From positions 1 through 64,000 of the forward strand of contig NZ_JAVRHK010000008.1 of NCBI RefSeq assembly GCF_031846585.1: a stretch of DNA of 64,000 nucleotides, written 5' to 3'. Numbering within the stretch: position 1 is the first letter of the stretch; every line of letters begins with the position of its first letter. Under the pieces are notes generated by a model. That model did no database searches, had not been told where the DNA came from, and saw nothing but the letters and a program-made list of their open reading frames with translations. Below are positions 1 through 7,375 of the stretch, one piece after another. A program made the position numbers and the translations under genes. The stretch is from Autumnicola musiva (lineage in GTDB: Bacteria; Bacteroidota; Bacteroidia; Flavobacteriales; Flavobacteriaceae).

Positions 1-89
1 TGGGCAAGCTTAACAGAAGATTAATTGCCTTTTAATAAATAGGGGTTTCAAAATTGGTAATTTGTCAGGAAATTATAAAGAGAAAAATT

Positions 90-605
90 ATGAAAAATAC
101 GTTGCCAGGAAAAGAAGTCCCCGGATTAATTGTTGATACCACCAACGGAATGCAATGGGAGTTAAGAGATCAAAAACCTGAAAATTTTACGATGATTGTT
201 TTTTATCGTGGTTTACATTGCCCGGTTTGCAAGAAATACCTGGAAGAACTGAATACTAAGATTGACAAATTTAGAAATAAAGGTGTTAGTGTAATTTGCG
301 TGAGTGGAGATTCAAAAGAAAGAGCCGAAGAAACTGCTCAAAAATGGGATATTGGAAACCTTAATATAGGTTATGGTTTGGTTCCTGAAGATGCCCGGAA
401 ATGGGATTTATATATTTCAGAAGGAATAAAAGAGGAGGAGCCGGATGTGTTTTTTGAGCCGGGGCTATTTCTAATTAAACCAGATTTCAGCCTTTATGCT
501 TCTTCAATCCAGTCAATGCCATTTGCGCGACCAAAATTTGATGAGTTGTTAAAAGCTATAGATTTTGTGTTGGAAGAAGATTACCCTGCACGTGGTGAAG
601 CGTGA
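90..605 (+). CDS. Peroxiredoxin-like (AhpC/TSA family) protein
   Basis: Thioredoxin-fold protein of about 171 residues, probably a cytosolic thiol peroxidase or disulfide reductase. The family signature is the stretch FYRGLHCPVCKKYL, with a CxxC pair at Cys44 and Cys47 after the first beta-strand, where AhpC/TSA proteins carry the peroxidatic cysteine. No signal peptide is visible. I start at the ATG at 90 (MKNTLPG) rather than the in-frame TTG at 54, because homologous N-termini begin near the conserved GKEVPGL segment. The gene is followed by a heptamer repeat and a two-way terminator shared with the convergent ybaB. The substrate cannot be told from sequence. Confidence 0.8.
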   Translation: MKNTLPGKEVPGLIVDTTNGMQWELRDQKPENFTMIVFYRGLHCPVCKKYLEELNTKIDKFRNKGVSVICVSGDSKERAEETAQKWDIGNLNIGYGLVPEDARKWDLYISEGIKEEEPDVFFEPGLFLIKPDFSLYASSIQSMPFARPKFDELLKAIDFVLEEDYPARGEA

Positions 606-620
606 GAGATGAAATAGGAG

Positions 621-655
621 GTTAGAAGTTGGAAATTAAGAGTTAAGAGGAGATC
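621..655. repeat. Degenerate 7-base-period repeat
   Basis: Five 7-base units in register: GTTAGAA, GTTGGAA, ATTAAGA, GTTAAGA, GGAGATC. They lie just after the stop codon of the upstream gene. The same unit type recurs in several other gaps of this window, for example at 29165-29295 and 43214-43275. Confidence 0.6.
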
Positions 656-660
656 AAAAA

Positions 661-700
661 ATAACCCCCGATTTGTTTAACAACATCGGGGGGTTTATTT
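661..700. terminator. Bidirectional intrinsic terminator
   Basis: An inverted repeat (ATAACCCCCGAT and ATCGGGGGGTTTAT) is flanked by A-rich and T-rich sequence on either side, between the convergent peroxiredoxin and ybaB genes. It can serve both strands. Confidence 0.85.
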
Positions 701-710
701 TGTTTACAGT

Positions 711-1033
711 TTACTTAAACATATCCAGCCCGGGAATATCTGGCATGCCATCTTTGGCAACTGCACCAAGTTCATTTTCATTTACTTCAGATGCGCGCGC
801 AATTGCCTTATTAAGTGTAAGTACTAAATAATCTTCAAGTTGCTCTTTATCTTCAAGTAAATCATCGGCAATAGATAGATTTTAATTTCACGTGTGGCCG
901 TAATGGTCACTTTTAATAATCCGTCACTTGACTCTTCATCAATAAGAACGGTTTTTAGCCTTTCCTTGGTCGCTTCAACCTTTTCCTGGGTTTCCTTGAT
1001 TTTGTTCATCATACCCATCATATCTCCAAACAT
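711..1033 (-). pseudogene. ybaB: YbaB/EbfC nucleoid-associated protein, frameshifted
   Basis: The first 47 or so residues (MFGDMMGMMNKIKETQEKVE, then ATREIK) are a clear YbaB/EbfC N-terminus, a small dimeric nucleoid-associated DNA-binding protein. Near 873-882 the frame breaks. The following frame continues the family perfectly (SIADDLLEDKEQLEDYLV, then AVAKDGMPDIPGLDMFK) to a stop at 711-713. Total length is 323 bases, two more than a 106-codon gene plus stop. The break sits in the short repeat TCTATCTA (minus-strand reading), a likely slippage or sequencing-error spot. The rest of the gene is intact, so this is either a recent mutation or an assembly error. The same sequence could also give a truncated 69-residue product. 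Confidence 0.85.
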
Positions 1034-1132
1034 AATCTTCTTTTTTTAATTGAGTTGTTTACAAATTTAGTAAAATCCCTCTTTATCCCTGGAACTTCTC
1101 CCGCCATTATTAATTATTTTCTTTGGAAGTTT

Positions 1133-1140
1133 TACATTTG
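1133..1140 (+). promoter_or_regulatory. -7 promoter box TACATTTG
   Basis: Matches the Bacteroidota -7 consensus TAnnTTTG. It lies about 18 bases before the start codon of the S9 peptidase. No convincing -33 TTG is present at the usual spacing. Confidence 0.55.
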
Positions 1141-1158
1141 CGGGATGCTTAAAAATTT

Positions 1159-3225
1159 ATGGATTTGAGAAAAGAATTTTTGCCACCTAAGGCCAGGAAA
1201 ATAGAGAAAAAACTTGAGATTCACGGAGATGTTAGGATAGATAATTATTATTGGATGAATAACCGTGAAAACCCTGAAGTTATTGATTATCTGGATAAGG
1301 AGAATGAGTATTTTGAAAAAATGACTGCTCACACCAAAGAGCTTCAGCAAAAGCTATTTGAAGAAATGAAGGGGCGCATTAAGGAAGATGATGAATCGGT
1401 TCCCTATAAGTTGAACGGCTACTGGTATCTTACCAGATTTGAAACAGGTAAGGATTATCCTGTTTATTCCAGAAAAAAGGAGAATCTAAATGTTCCTGAA
1501 GAGATCTTGTTCGACGTTAATGAAATGGCTGAAGGTTACGATTATTACCGGCTGGGAGGATTAAATATTAGCCCTGATAATAAATTGTGCGCTTTCGCGG
1601 TAGATACCATTAGCCGCAGGAAATATACTATCAGAATTAAAGATTTGGAAACCGGAAAATTTTATTCCGAAGAAATTAAAAATACAACAGGGAGTTCAAC
1701 CTGGGCGAATGACAATAAAACGCTTTATTACACTAAAAAAGATGAACAAACCTTAAGATCTTATCAAATTTACAGGCACATCCTGGGAACCGATCCTGCT
1801 GAAGATGTACTTGTTTTTCAGGAAGATGACGACACCTTTAATACTTATGTGTATAAGTCGAAATCCAGAAAATATATTATAATAGGTTCAGGTAGTACTT
1901 TAACCATGGAATATCGCATTCTTGAAGCCGATAATCCTGAAGGGGAATTCCGGGTTTTTCAACCACGCATAAAAGGACTGGAATATAGTATTTCCCATTT
2001 TGAAGACCATTTTTATGTGGTTACAAATAAGGATGGTGCCGCGAATTTTAAATTAATGAGAACCCCGGTTTCGCAAACCACCATGGAAAACTGGGTGGAT
2101 GTAATTCCTCACCGAAAAGATTATCTGCTGGAAGATATCGATATCTTCAGAGATTTTCTGGTGGTAAGTGAACGGAACAATGGATTGAACAAAATCAGGA
2201 TTATCCGCTGGGACAATAGCGAAGAATATTATCTTCCGTTTAATAATGAAACCTATACAGCCTACACTTCCATAAATCCTGCATTTAATACCAAAACGCT
2301 CCGGTACACCTATAACTCGCTTACCACCCCAACTTCTGTAATAGATTTTGATATGGAAACCAAGGAGAAAACTGTATTGAAAGAGCAGGAAGTAATGGGA
2401 GGTAATTTTAATAAAAACAATTATAGTTCTGAACGCTTATGGGCAACTGCTGAAGATGGTACCAAAATCCCTGTAACCATGGTATTCCGGAAGGGGATAC
2501 TGCGAGAAGGGAAAAATCCATTGTTGCAGTATGCCTATGGCTCATATGGTTCTACTATAGATCCATATTTTTCTTCGGTAAGATTAAGCCTTCTGGACAG
2601 GGGATTTATTTATGCCATTGCCCACATTCGTGGGGGAGAGTATCTTGGAAGAAATTGGTATGAAGATGGAAAGCTCTACAATAAGATGAACACTTTTACC
2701 GATTATATAGATGTGTCTAAACATTTGATACAGGAAAATTACACCTCTCCCGAACATCTTTATGCTATGGGAGGTTCTGCCGGGGGATTATTAATGGGTG
2801 CGGTGGTAAATATTGCGCCGCAGCTTTATAACGGAGTAATTGCGGCAGTGCCTTTTGTGGATGTGGTGACCACAATGTTAGATGACAGTATTCCTTTAAC
2901 AACAGGAGAATATGATGAATGGGGTAACCCTAATAATAAAGGCTATTATGAATACATGAAATCCTACTCCCCTTATGATAACGTAAAGGCGCAGGAGTAT
3001 CCCAACATGCTTATTACTACAGGATTACATGATTCCCAGGTGCAGTATTGGGAACCTGCAAAATGGATAGCAAAATTAAGGGAATTAAAGACAGATAATA
3101 ATGTGCTGTTGCTGCATACTAATATGGATGCAGGACATGGCGGTGCTTCCGGTAGATTTGAGGCTTTAAAAGAAGTAGCCGAAGAATATGCGTTTTTACT
3201 GGATTTAGAAGGAATTGAACTATAA
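1159..3225 (+). CDS. S9 family peptidase, oligopeptidase B-like
   Basis: Serine peptidase of 688 residues, usual length for the prolyl oligopeptidase/oligopeptidase B family. The N-terminal part (to about residue 400) is the beta-propeller that restricts substrates to short peptides; the C-terminal part is the alpha/beta hydrolase. The catalytic triad is readable: Ser540 in MGGSAGG, Asp625 in TTGLHDSQ and His660 in DAGHGG. There is no signal peptide, so the enzyme should act in the cytosol on oligopeptides. Cleavage after basic residues (PtrB) is likely from the overall resemblance but not proven. It stands alone, with its own -7 box just upstream. Confidence 0.9.
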   Translation: MDLRKEFLPPKARKIEKKLEIHGDVRIDNYYWMNNRENPEVIDYLDKENEYFEKMTAHTKELQQKLFEEMKGRIKEDDESVPYKLNGYWYLTRFETGKDYPVYSRKKENLNVPEEILFDVNEMAEGYDYYRLGGLNISPDNKLCAFAVDTISRRKYTIRIKDLETGKFYSEEIKNTTGSSTWANDNKTLYYTKKDEQTLRSYQIYRHILGTDPAEDVLVFQEDDDTFNTYVYKSKSRKYIIIGSGSTLTMEYRILEADNPEGEFRVFQPRIKGLEYSISHFEDHFYVVTNKDGAANFKLMRTPVSQTTMENWVDVIPHRKDYLLEDIDIFRDFLVVSERNNGLNKIRIIRWDNSEEYYLPFNNETYTAYTSINPAFNTKTLRYTYNSLTTPTSVIDFDMETKEKTVLKEQEVMGGNFNKNNYSSERLWATAEDGTKIPVTMVFRKGILREGKNPLLQYAYGSYGSTIDPYFSSVRLSLLDRGFIYAIAHIRGGEYLGRNWYEDGKLYNKMNTFTDYIDVSKHLIQENYTSPEHLYAMGGSAGGLLMGAVVNIAPQLYNGVIAAVPFVDVVTTMLDDSIPLTTGEYDEWGNPNNKGYYEYMKSYSPYDNVKAQEYPNMLITTGLHDSQVQYWEPAKWIAKLRELKTDNNVLLLHTNMDAGHGGASGRFEALKEVAEEYAFLLDLEGIEL

Positions 3226-3240
3226 TTAAAATTTTTGCCT

Positions 3241-3248
3241 TAACTTTG
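3241..3248 (+). promoter_or_regulatory. -7 promoter box TAACTTTG
   Basis: Consensus TAnnTTTG box, about 85 bases before the PLP-enzyme gene at 3333. No good -33 partner is visible. Confidence 0.45.
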
Positions 3249-3332
3249 AAATGTTTTAAAAGACCTTATTTTTATGCTCTTAGAGTGGAAGAAAGTTTTT
3301 TAAAACCATTTTCTGTAACATAAATTGGTTTT

Positions 3333-4373
3333 ATGAAAGAAGAGTTGAAAGTGTATGATAATGTATTGCAACTTATTGGGAATACACCCCTCATTCAAAT
3401 CAATAAAATAACCAAAGGTTTTAAAGGTGATTTCTACGCCAAGGTAGAAGCTTTTAATCCCGGCAACTCCGCCAAAGACCGTATTGCTCTCTATATAATT
3501 GAAGAAGCCGAAAGAAAAGGAATTCTTAAGCCTGGTAGTACTATTGTGGAAACCACATCGGGCAATACCGGTTTTAGTATAGCTATGGTGAGCGTGATTA
3601 AAGGTTACGAATGTATTCTTGCGGTTAGTTCCAAGGCTTCAAAAGACAAGATTAACATGCTTAAGACTATGGGCGCCAAAGTTTATGTGTGTCCCGCCCA
3701 TGTTGATGCAGATGATCCAAGGTCTTATTACCAGGTTGCGAAAAGAATTCATTCTGAAACTAAAAATTCAGTTTATATCAATCAGTACTTTAATGAGCTG
3801 AATATGGAAGCGCATTATCGTACTACCGGCCCGGAAATCTGGAAGCAAACAGAAGGCAAAATTACCCATCTTATTGCCTGCAGTGGAACGGGAGGTACCA
3901 TCTCGGGAACGGCTAAATATTTGAAAGAGCAAAATTCTGATATTAAAATAATAGGTATTGATGCCTACGGTTCTGTTCTAAAGAAGTTTCATGAAACCCG
4001 TGAGTTTGATTCCGAAGAGATCTATCCATACCGTATTGAAGGTTTAGGAAAAAATCTAATTCCAACTGCTACCGATTTTGATGTGATTGATAAATTTGTG
4101 AAAGTAACCGATGAGGAAAGTGCCCATATGGCAAGGGACCTTGCAAAAACCGAAGGGCTTTTTCTTGGATACACCAGTGGTGCCGCCATGCAAGGGATTA
4201 AGCAATTGGCTGAAGAAGGCGAATTTGAAGAAAACAGCAGGGTAGTAACCATATTTTCTGACCATGGCTCACGTTATATGAGTAAGGTTTACAGTGATGA
4301 CTGGATGAATGAGCAGGGCTTTTTTGATACTAAAAATGAAATTGCCACACAACAAATTGAATTTATAAAATAA
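3333..4373 (+). CDS. PLP-dependent enzyme of cysteine-synthase fold (candidate cysteate synthase)
   Basis: Beta-family (fold type II) PLP enzyme, 346 residues, somewhat longer than typical CysK. Visible motifs: IGNTPL at 15-20, the PLP lysine Lys48 in NPGNSAKDR, the substrate loop TSGNTG at 75-80, and the phosphate-binding GTGGT loop near residue 190. It could be cysteine synthase or cystathionine beta-synthase. However, it sits directly before an alpha-oxoamine synthase, and that pairing fits cysteate supply for sulfonolipids, where a fold-type-II enzyme makes cysteate from phosphoserine or a similar donor and sulfite. That role is inference from context. A terminator and a separate promoter divide the two genes, so they need not be one transcript. 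Confidence 0.75.
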   Translation: MKEELKVYDNVLQLIGNTPLIQINKITKGFKGDFYAKVEAFNPGNSAKDRIALYIIEEAERKGILKPGSTIVETTSGNTGFSIAMVSVIKGYECILAVSSKASKDKINMLKTMGAKVYVCPAHVDADDPRSYYQVAKRIHSETKNSVYINQYFNELNMEAHYRTTGPEIWKQTEGKITHLIACSGTGGTISGTAKYLKEQNSDIKIIGIDAYGSVLKKFHETREFDSEEIYPYRIEGLGKNLIPTATDFDVIDKFVKVTDEESAHMARDLAKTEGLFLGYTSGAAMQGIKQLAEEGEFEENSRVVTIFSDHGSRYMSKVYSDDWMNEQGFFDTKNEIATQQIEFIK

Positions 4374-4396
4374 AATTTAAGCATATCAGCAATATT

Positions 4397-4430
4397 AAAA
4401 GCATCTTCAAAAGGAGATGCTTTTTCTTTT
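4397..4430 (+). terminator. Intrinsic terminator
   Basis: Hairpin AAAAGCATCT-tcaaaa-GGAGATGCTTTTTC followed by a T-rich run, just after the PLP-enzyme gene. Confidence 0.8.
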
Positions 4431-4453
4431 TATAAGCTTCAGGAGAAATAACT

Positions 4454-4485
4454 TTGGGCATTTGTGCCGATTTTAAGTACTTTTG
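4454..4485 (+). promoter_or_regulatory. Promoter: TTG - 21 bases - TACTTTTG
   Basis: -33 TTG at 4454-4456 and -7 TACTTTTG at 4478-4485 give the Bacteroidota spacing. The predicted start lies about 19 bases before the ATG of the alpha-oxoamine synthase. Confidence 0.65.
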
Positions 4486-4507
4486 TTGCTGGTATAAAAA
4501 AGAATCA

Positions 4508-5773
4508 ATGAAGGATTTATTTGACAAAATATACAAGGACAAAGGCCCTCTGGGAAAATGGGCAGAACAGGCAGAAGGATATTTTGTGTTTCCAAAACTG
4601 GAAGGAGAAATCTCCAACCGCATGAAGTTTAGGGGGAAGGAAGTGATTACCTGGAGTATTAATGATTATCTGGGGCTTGCCAATCATCCGGAAGTACGAA
4701 AAGTAGATGCTGAAGCTGCCAAACAGTATGGTTCTGCGTATCCTATGGGAGCAAGAATGATGAGCGGCCATACCGATCTTCATGAAAGGTTACAGGATGA
4801 ACTTGCTGCTTTTGTACATAAACAATCTGCCTATCTTTTAAATTTTGGATATCAGGGAATGGTTTCTACCATAGATGCCCTGGTTTCAAAATCTGATGTT
4901 ATTGTATATGATGTAGATGCTCATGCGTGTATCATTGACGGGGTGAGGCTCCACCTTGGGCAACGCTTTACCTATAAGCACAATGATATGGAGAGCATTG
5001 AGAAAAATTTACAGCGCGCCACTAAAATTGCAGAACAAACCGGTGGAGGAATTTTACTTATCTCCGAAGGTGTTTTTGGAATGCGTGGAGAGCAGGGGAA
5101 GCTTAAAGAAATAGTAGAATTAAAGAAAAAATATAAATTCCGTCTTTTTGTTGATGATGCACATGGTTTTGGAACACTTGGTAAAACTGGTGCCGGGGCA
5201 GGAGAGGAGCAGGGCGTTCAGGATGAGATAGATGTATATTTTGCCACTTTTGCCAAGTCTCTGGCAAGTACAGGAGCTTTTATAGCCGGTGACAAAGAAA
5301 TTATGGATTATCTTAAATATAATCTGCGCTCGCAAATGTTTGCAAAATCCCTGCAAATGCAGCTGGTGGTTGGTGCCTTAAAGCGATTGGAAATGCTACG
5401 CAGTATGCCTGAGCTTAAAGAAAAACTTTGGGAAAACGTAAATGCACTTCAAAACGGCCTTAAATCCCGCGGATTTGATATTGGAACCACTCAAAGTTGT
5501 GTAACTCCGGTTTATCTTAAGGGAAGTATACCTGAGGCTATGGCGCTGGTAAAAGACCTTAGGGAAAACCATGGTGTTTTCTGCTCTATTGTGGTATATC
5601 CGGTAGTTCCAAAAGGTCTTATATTACTTCGAATGATTCCTACTGCGTCCCACACCTTAAAAGATGTGGAAGAAACTTTAGACGCTTTTTCTGCGATAAG
5701 GGAAAGGCTGGAAAACGGAACATACAAAAGGCTTTCTGCAGCAGTTTCTGAAGCAATGCTTAACAAAAGTTAG
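4508..5773 (+). CDS. Alpha-oxoamine synthase (serine palmitoyltransferase / cysteate acyltransferase type)
   Basis: PLP enzyme of fold type I, 421 residues, in the group that condenses an amino acid with an acyl thioester and loses CO2 (BioF, Kbl, SPT). The PLP lysine is Lys250 in TFAKSLAS. Asp216/Asp217 and His219 in VDDAHGFGT bind the cofactor ring, and GARMMSGHTDLHERL is the conserved N-terminal motif. I start at the ATG at 4508 (MKDLFDKIYK), 23 bases after a good -7 box, instead of the earlier in-frame 4454. In Flavobacterium, Alistipes and Chryseobacterium, relatives of this type make 3-keto-capnine from cysteate; in Bacteroides they make 3-ketosphinganine from serine. The neighbouring fold-type-II PLP enzyme favours the cysteate reading, as inference. 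Confidence 0.85.
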   Translation: MKDLFDKIYKDKGPLGKWAEQAEGYFVFPKLEGEISNRMKFRGKEVITWSINDYLGLANHPEVRKVDAEAAKQYGSAYPMGARMMSGHTDLHERLQDELAAFVHKQSAYLLNFGYQGMVSTIDALVSKSDVIVYDVDAHACIIDGVRLHLGQRFTYKHNDMESIEKNLQRATKIAEQTGGGILLISEGVFGMRGEQGKLKEIVELKKKYKFRLFVDDAHGFGTLGKTGAGAGEEQGVQDEIDVYFATFAKSLASTGAFIAGDKEIMDYLKYNLRSQMFAKSLQMQLVVGALKRLEMLRSMPELKEKLWENVNALQNGLKSRGFDIGTTQSCVTPVYLKGSIPEAMALVKDLRENHGVFCSIVVYPVVPKGLILLRMIPTASHTLKDVEETLDAFSAIRERLENGTYKRLSAAVSEAMLNKS

Positions 5774-5798
5774 GATAAAGTGTTATTACAGTATTAAT

Positions 5799-5831
5799 AG
5801 GTTCGGTTTAATTAAAACTGAACCTTTTTTT
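5799..5831. terminator. Intrinsic terminator between convergent genes
   Basis: AGGTTCGGTTT-aattaa-AACTGAACCTTTTTT hairpin with a T run on the plus strand, between the alpha-oxoamine synthase and the convergent outer-membrane gene. Confidence 0.8.
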
Positions 5832-5901
5832 GCCTTTACGTGAAAAATTGGTTGAGAAGATAGGGCCTGTAGTAGGTTGGGTTTAAATAAAATGTGGAGA
5901 A

Positions 5902-6861
5902 TCAATTACTGTCCCCTTCAAGCTGGTAGCCGCTGTCTTCGCTTCGCTGCCTTCTTCTGTCTCTCGGCCCGTCGTAAGAATCCTCCAGGACTTCATCCTG
6001 GTCATGAAAATCAAAACGATAAGAAACCCCGGCGGCAACCTGCCATCGCTGCGGAGTATCTTTAAAATTCACCAATCCTGAAATATCTACCTGAAGGTCA
6101 TCTGTAAGTAAATAAGCCCCCCCACCTCTAAGTATATCATCGGCATATATATCGCTGATGTAGCCCTGGTATTCTCCAAAAAGTGCCAGCTTAGGGGTAA
6201 GGGCGTGTGTTACTGTAACTATTGCCCCGTAGGTGGGAAACTCTTCAGTAAATTTATCTGCTATAAAATTCATAACCAAAGCCCATCTGCCCCAGTTATT
6301 CTGGGTGATAATTACAGCTTTCGGACTAAATTTTCCTTCACCTTCATATAAGTAAGGGTTCTCTCCAAATGAAAAATTTACCCCTCCGTAAATAGATATA
6401 GCGGGAATAAGTTTTTTCCATTTAAAACGTTGATTGGCCTTCCAGCTGTATAGGTTGGGTTTGTCTTCTTCGGCATTTTTATGGGGATCAAAGATAAGAT
6501 ATTTTGCCCCTATAGTATTGGTCCGGAAATTACTTCTTTTAAACTCTTCATCAGTATTGCCAATTCTTACGGTAGTAGTTTCGGCCTGGAAAGATCCGGA
6601 AAGGTTAATTTCAAGATTTTCGGTTAATAATCCGTATCGTAATCCGTAACCTGCCCCCAAAATTTCTGTTTCTTCCTGATAGATGGAGTGATCGTCATTT
6701 CCATAATAAGGGCCGGCTTCCAGTTGCAAAACTCCTCTTCCAACAGCATATCCACCCTGGGATTCCCCGGGCCGGTTAGAGTTTATAGTTTCAGTATACT
6801 GGGCATGAATTGTTAGTGAAGTTAAGGCAAACAGACTAAGGCAGGCAAGTAGTTTTCGCAT
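5902..6861 (-). CDS. Outer-membrane beta-barrel protein, transporter-like
   Basis: Exported protein of 319 residues. The start at 6861 (MRKLLACLSLFALTSLTIHA) gives a clean signal peptide ending at AQ; a longer reading to 6969 would bury it. The mature part is rich in alternating aromatic and polar residues typical of beta-strands (GLRYGLLTENLEINLSGSF, ALFGEYQGY) and ends VSYRFDF before an acidic and arginine-rich tail of about 35 residues. The segment NRPGESQGGYAVGRGVLQLE resembles the family annotated as phenol-degradation meta-pathway porins; I assign this from memory only. No transport substrate can be inferred. It is divergent from the DUF4834-like gene. Confidence 0.65.
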   Translation of the reverse strand: MRKLLACLSLFALTSLTIHAQYTETINSNRPGESQGGYAVGRGVLQLEAGPYYGNDDHSIYQEETEILGAGYGLRYGLLTENLEINLSGSFQAETTTVRIGNTDEEFKRSNFRTNTIGAKYLIFDPHKNAEEDKPNLYSWKANQRFKWKKLIPAISIYGGVNFSFGENPYLYEGEGKFSPKAVIITQNNWGRWALVMNFIADKFTEEFPTYGAIVTVTHALTPKLALFGEYQGYISDIYADDILRGGGAYLLTDDLQVDISGLVNFKDTPQRWQVAAGVSYRFDFHDQDEVLEDSYDGPRDRRRQRSEDSGYQLEGDSN

Positions 6862-6945
6862 GAGTGCTTTTTTATTACAACCAAAGATAGGAGAATTTAT
6901 TATTTTTTTATGGCAAGAAAAATGAGAATTCTGTTGGCATCTTTT

Positions 6946-6953
6946 TATTTTTG
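6946..6953 (+). promoter_or_regulatory. -7 promoter box TATTTTTG
   Basis: TAnnTTTG box ending 5 bases before the ATG at 6959, which predicts a leaderless or nearly leaderless transcript. Confidence 0.5.
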
Positions 6954-6958
6954 CAAAA

Positions 6959-7240
6959 ATGTTAAGCATGTACGAAGCATCATTTTCCGGGGTACTAAAA
7001 ACAATACTAATAATATTGTTGGTGTACTTTGGACTTAAAATATTATTCCGGCTTTTGGGACCTTTGCTCCTGAAATACTTTATGAAGAAAATGGGAAAGA
7101 AATTTCAGGATCAGTTTAATCAATATCAGCAGCCATCACAGGAGAAAAAAGGCAAAGTAAGTATTGATAAAAAGCCCCGCAAGGGCAGTAAATCTAACAA
7201 AAACGTTGGGGAGTATATCGATTACGAAGAAATTGATTAA
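6959..7240 (+). CDS. Small membrane protein, DUF4834-like
   Basis: 93 residues: one long hydrophobic segment at about 10-40 (VLKTILIILLVYFGLKILF) followed by a basic, Lys/Gln-rich cytoplasmic tail ending in an acidic GEYIDYEEID. The pattern matches the small flavobacterial membrane proteins called DUF4834; this family name is from memory. The function is unknown. It precedes the YfhO-like gene by about 135 bases, a gap with a 7-base inverted repeat (TACGGCC at 7294, GGCCGTA at 7317) but no clear terminator. An internal ATG at 6968 is an alternative start. Confidence 0.7.
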   Translation: MLSMYEASFSGVLKTILIILLVYFGLKILFRLLGPLLLKYFMKKMGKKFQDQFNQYQQPSQEKKGKVSIDKKPRKGSKSNKNVGEYIDYEEID

Positions 7241-7375
7241 TTTCGGACCATTACTGGTCTAAGTGTCGAACCAGGACCATAATAAATTTTGTATACGGCC
7301 TTGAGTTCAGTTATTTGGCCGTAATTCTGAAACTTATAGAATTCAGGATAAGTTTTCAAACCTAAAATCTGATTG

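Noticed and set aside
1..53. Possible C-terminus of a preceding gene
   Set aside because: Short frames ending at 24 and 35 exist, but nothing identifies a family from so few residues.
3333..4373. Plain CysK annotation for the fold-type-II PLP enzyme
   Set aside because: Not excluded, but length and the neighbouring oxoamine synthase make a cysteate-related role at least as likely, so I left the name open.
7241..7375. Inverted repeat TACGGCC/GGCCGTA before the YfhO gene as a terminator or operator
   Set aside because: No T run follows and the loop is long; a 7-base match is too weak to call.
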